Part shown: positions 5,335 through 7,297 of the stretch, one piece after another
Layout: every line of letters starts with the position of its first letter
Numbering within the stretch: the first letter of the stretch is position 1
From: Gammaproteobacteria bacterium RBG_16_37_9
GTDB lineage: Bacteria > Pseudomonadota > Gammaproteobacteria > UBA9339
DNA: 7,297 nucleotides
Assembly (NCBI GenBank): GCA_001801345.1
Contig: MGXJ01000006.1
Span: 1-7,297 of the forward strand
Direction: 5' to 3'
Notes under the pieces: generated by a model
Told to the model about the DNA's origin: nothing
Databases searched by the model: none
What the model saw: the letters and a program-made list of their open reading frames with translations, nothing else
Program-made: the position numbers and the translations under genes

Positions 5335-6030
5335 TCAACCCTTAGATTCTTTCGATGTAATATTAAAATCTACAATATAAATTCCAAGTGGGTTGCGTAA
5401 AATATCTGCCTGTTTTGTAGGCTGTTTAATTGCGATAGTAAACACGCCTCCATAGCTTTTTTTAGCTTCTTCTTGACCATTAGAGTTTATAGTAGTTTCG
5501 GTCCAATTTACGTGCAGTGTTGTTGGGCTGATAGGGTTAATATCTAATATCTGCACAGTGATAGTTTTTTTGCCTAATAATGCTGTAGGATTACTTTGTT
5601 TAAAGTAGAGGTTAAGCTGTTCACCACTACGGCTAGTTAAAAAAGTGTAAGCAGTTACCCAATTTTTTTTAGCCAAGACTGGATCTAGTGGAATGCTGCG
5701 AACTAATTCAATAAATCTTGCTACAAAGTATTCTTTTTGAGCATCGCTTGGTTGATAACGCACTAGCAGTGGTGCTACGTTGACAACCCGACCTTCTTTT
5801 GTAACTTCCGCGACATAAACGTGATCTTTGCGATTATTTAAAGAGATTAGTAAAGCCAACAAAAGTAATATGACAACTAGTAGCGATAAAATTGCGAGTA
5901 TTCGCCAATTTTTAGCTTGAGCACGCGCTGAGCCGATTCTTAGATCCCACTCTTGTTGGGCCCGTTGGTATGGGGTTATAGCCACGTCTCCTTTATAAGA
6001 TAATATTTCTTTTTTGAATGGATTTTTCAT
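5335..6030 (-). CDS. trbF: TrbF, VirB8-family inner-membrane assembly protein
   Basis: A 231-residue bitopic protein of the VirB8/TrbF family, which sits in the inner membrane with a periplasmic NTF2-like domain and helps assemble the transfer channel. The cytoplasmic N-terminus contains the TrbF-type sequence PYQRAQQEWDLRIGSARAQA (20-39), followed by NWR and one strongly hydrophobic segment at about 43-64. The periplasmic domain covers about 70-225 and ends in NPLGIYIVDFN (213-223), a typical TrbF closing motif. The N-terminal block and closing motif argue for the Trb (P-type) branch rather than the VirB branch. The length is normal. The ATG lies 18 nt after the trbE stop without an obvious Shine-Dalgarno. 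The gene ends 4 nt before the palindrome ahead of trbG. Confidence 0.95.
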   Translation of the reverse strand: MKNPFKKEILSYKGDVAITPYQRAQQEWDLRIGSARAQAKNWRILAILSLLVVILLLLALLISLNNRKDHVYVAEVTKEGRVVNVAPLLVRYQPSDAQKEYFVARFIELVRSIPLDPVLAKKNWVTAYTFLTSRSGEQLNLYFKQSNPTALLGKKTITVQILDINPISPTTLHVNWTETTINSNGQEEAKKSYGGVFTIAIKQPTKQADILRNPLGIYIVDFNITSKESKG

Positions 6031-6048
6031 AGAGCAAAAATTTATAAT

Positions 6049-7297
6049 TTATTTGTTAAAATGTAAATGGTATAGCTCCATCGCCCATTTAAGATCTTTT
6101 GTTTGTAAATATTCTAGTAGAAACTTTTCTCTACCATATTTGTTTAATATCTCTTTAACTAGGATTTTATCTTCAGCTCGACTTGCTGCGCAAAATGCTA
6201 ATGTCAATGGGCCTAATTCTACATCAAACAGGCGATTTCCCAAACGGGATTGATAATAATATTGTTGTTTTGGAGTTGCTGTGGATAAAATCTGCAACTG
6301 GCGTTCATTTAAACCAAGTTTTTCGTATGAAGAGCGTATATTTGGTTCAAGGATGCGATCATTGGGCAATAAAATGCGTGATGGGCAAGATTCAAGTAAA
6401 ATTGAAGAAATGCTAGTATTTAAGGCATCTTCAATCGATTGAGTAGCAAATACCACGCTAACATTGAATTTACGCAATGTTTTTAGCCAGTCACGAATTT
6501 TTGCCGAAAAGACTGGGTGATCTAGGTAAATCCAGGCTTCATCAAGAACTAGTAATGTCGCAGCACCGGTAAAACGTTTTTCTAGTCTATGAAATAAATA
6601 GCTGAGCACAGGAGCTATTACGCTTGGGGTATTCATTAACTCTTCTGTTTCATAACATTGCCATATTTCATCGCACTCTTGTTCATAATCTGCATCAAGC
6701 AGATGCCCAAAGGGCCCATTTATGGTGTAAGTTAATAGAGCTTGGCGCAACGCATTATTTTGGACTAAGGCACACAGACCAGTAATGGTTCTTTGGTGTT
6801 TTGGCATGTGTGACAATGAAGTTATAGCTTCCCATATGGTATGTTTTACATCTGGAGTAACTGTTATTTTTTCATTGATGAGCAGGCCATGAATCCATTC
6901 GGCAGCCCAGGTGCGTTCTGCTTCTTGATCGATAGTTGCCAAAGGTTGAAAAACCAGTCCACCACTAGCGGTGCCTAGTTCATAATAGCCGCCGCCAACG
7001 CCAGCAGTCGTTGCCAAAAAACTGCCACCCTTATCAAATATAAAAACCTGAGCGTCTTTGTAGCGCCTGAACTGTAATGCTATTAATGTTAATAATACCG
7101 ATTTGCCGGATCCTGTAGGGCCAATGATCATTTGGTGACCAACATCTCCAACATGATTTACCAAACGAAACGGAGTGCGACCATGAGTATGCACATACAT
7201 TAGAGGCGGAGCTTTTAAATGAGCATCGTTTTCAGGGCCGGGCCATATGGCAGAAAATGGCATAAGATGCGCTAAATTTAAGGTATGCAATAAAGGA
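6049..7297 (-). CDS. trbE: TrbE, VirB4-family conjugative ATPase, C-terminal half
   Basis: About 415 residues and the stop are visible. The frame stays open to the right edge, so the N-terminal half of this usually 800-850-residue protein lies outside. VirB4/TrbE is the large ATPase that energises pilus assembly and substrate transfer at the inner membrane. Visible features are HTLNLAHLMPFSAIWPGPEN near the edge, Walker A GPTGSGKS encoded at 7099-7122, QVFIFDKGGS after it, Walker B LLVLDEAW about 190 residues later, and FATQSIEDA, the usual motif following Walker B. The C-terminus ends with DLKWAMELYHLHFNK and looks complete. A TTG at 7290 lies inside the conserved domain and is not a start. 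It is the most upstream gene visible; trbF follows after 18 nt. Confidence 0.96.
   Translation of the reverse strand, partial: PLLHTLNLAHLMPFSAIWPGPENDAHLKAPPLMYVHTHGRTPFRLVNHVGDVGHQMIIGPTGSGKSVLLTLIALQFRRYKDAQVFIFDKGGSFLATTAGVGGGYYELGTASGGLVFQPLATIDQEAERTWAAEWIHGLLINEKITVTPDVKHTIWEAITSLSHMPKHQRTITGLCALVQNNALRQALLTYTINGPFGHLLDADYEQECDEIWQCYETEELMNTPSVIAPVLSYLFHRLEKRFTGAATLLVLDEAWIYLDHPVFSAKIRDWLKTLRKFNVSVVFATQSIEDALNTSISSILLESCPSRILLPNDRILEPNIRSSYEKLGLNERQLQILSTATPKQQYYYQSRLGNRLFDVELGPLTLAFCAASRAEDKILVKEILNKYGREKFLLEYLQTKDLKWAMELYHLHFNK

Noticed and set aside
6049..7290. TTG at 7290 as the start of a short 413-residue TrbE
   Set aside because: The frame is open to the window edge and the residues before and after this codon belong to a conserved stretch just ahead of the Walker A domain. 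A truncated TrbE is therefore not supported.
125..7297. A VirB/Lvh-type effector secretion system
   Set aside because: TrbF, TrbE, TrbL and TraF carry Trb-branch features and TraF-type peptidases accompany conjugation systems. No effector-like gene is present.

Overview
This window is one end of a P-type (Trb-family, RP4/Ti-Trb-like) conjugative type IV secretion system operon. It lies on the minus strand, and the tail of a cold-shock gene runs into it from the left on the plus strand. The DNA is fairly AT-rich, the genes are tightly packed, and the few gaps carry palindromic repeat elements. This fits a proteobacterium, possibly a host-associated or intracellular one (Legionella/Coxiella-like gammaproteobacteria or Rickettsiales/Holosporales-like alphaproteobacteria). 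The sequence alone does not settle the lineage, nor whether the operon sits on a plasmid or in an integrated element.

Layout, left to right: end of a csp cold-shock gene (1-111, +); trbB/virB11 ATPase (125-1036, -); traF pilin-processing peptidase (1049-1561, -); a 134-bp gap made of palindromic repeats (1562-1695); trbL/virB6 (1696-2820, -); a small unrecognised secreted protein (2817-3146, -); trbI/virB10 (3152-4312, -); trbG/virB9 (4326-5255, -); a 79-bp gap with a 29-nt palindrome and a weak promoter candidate; trbF/virB8 (5335-6030, -); and the C-terminal half of trbE/virB4 (6049-7297, -), cut by the window edge. Transcription runs right to left, giving the order trbE-F-G-I-X-L-traF-trbB.

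Together these encode most of a mating-pair-formation machine. TrbE and TrbB are the cytoplasmic ATPases, TrbL and TrbF belong to the inner-membrane complex, TrbI spans the envelope, TrbG is the outer-membrane-associated core subunit, and TraF should process the pilin. The pilin (TrbC/VirB2), TrbD/VirB3, TrbJ/VirB5, coupling protein and relaxase are not in the window. They would be expected upstream of trbE or elsewhere.

I see no clearly new system. The points worth a second look are the placement of traF and trbB at the 3' end of the operon, a TrbG that itself carries a plausible lipobox while no TrbH/VirB7 gene is seen, the unknown 109-residue secreted protein in the slot that trbJ-trbK occupy in RP4, and palindromic repeats that appear to supply the traF ribosome binding site and perhaps part of a promoter ahead of trbG.
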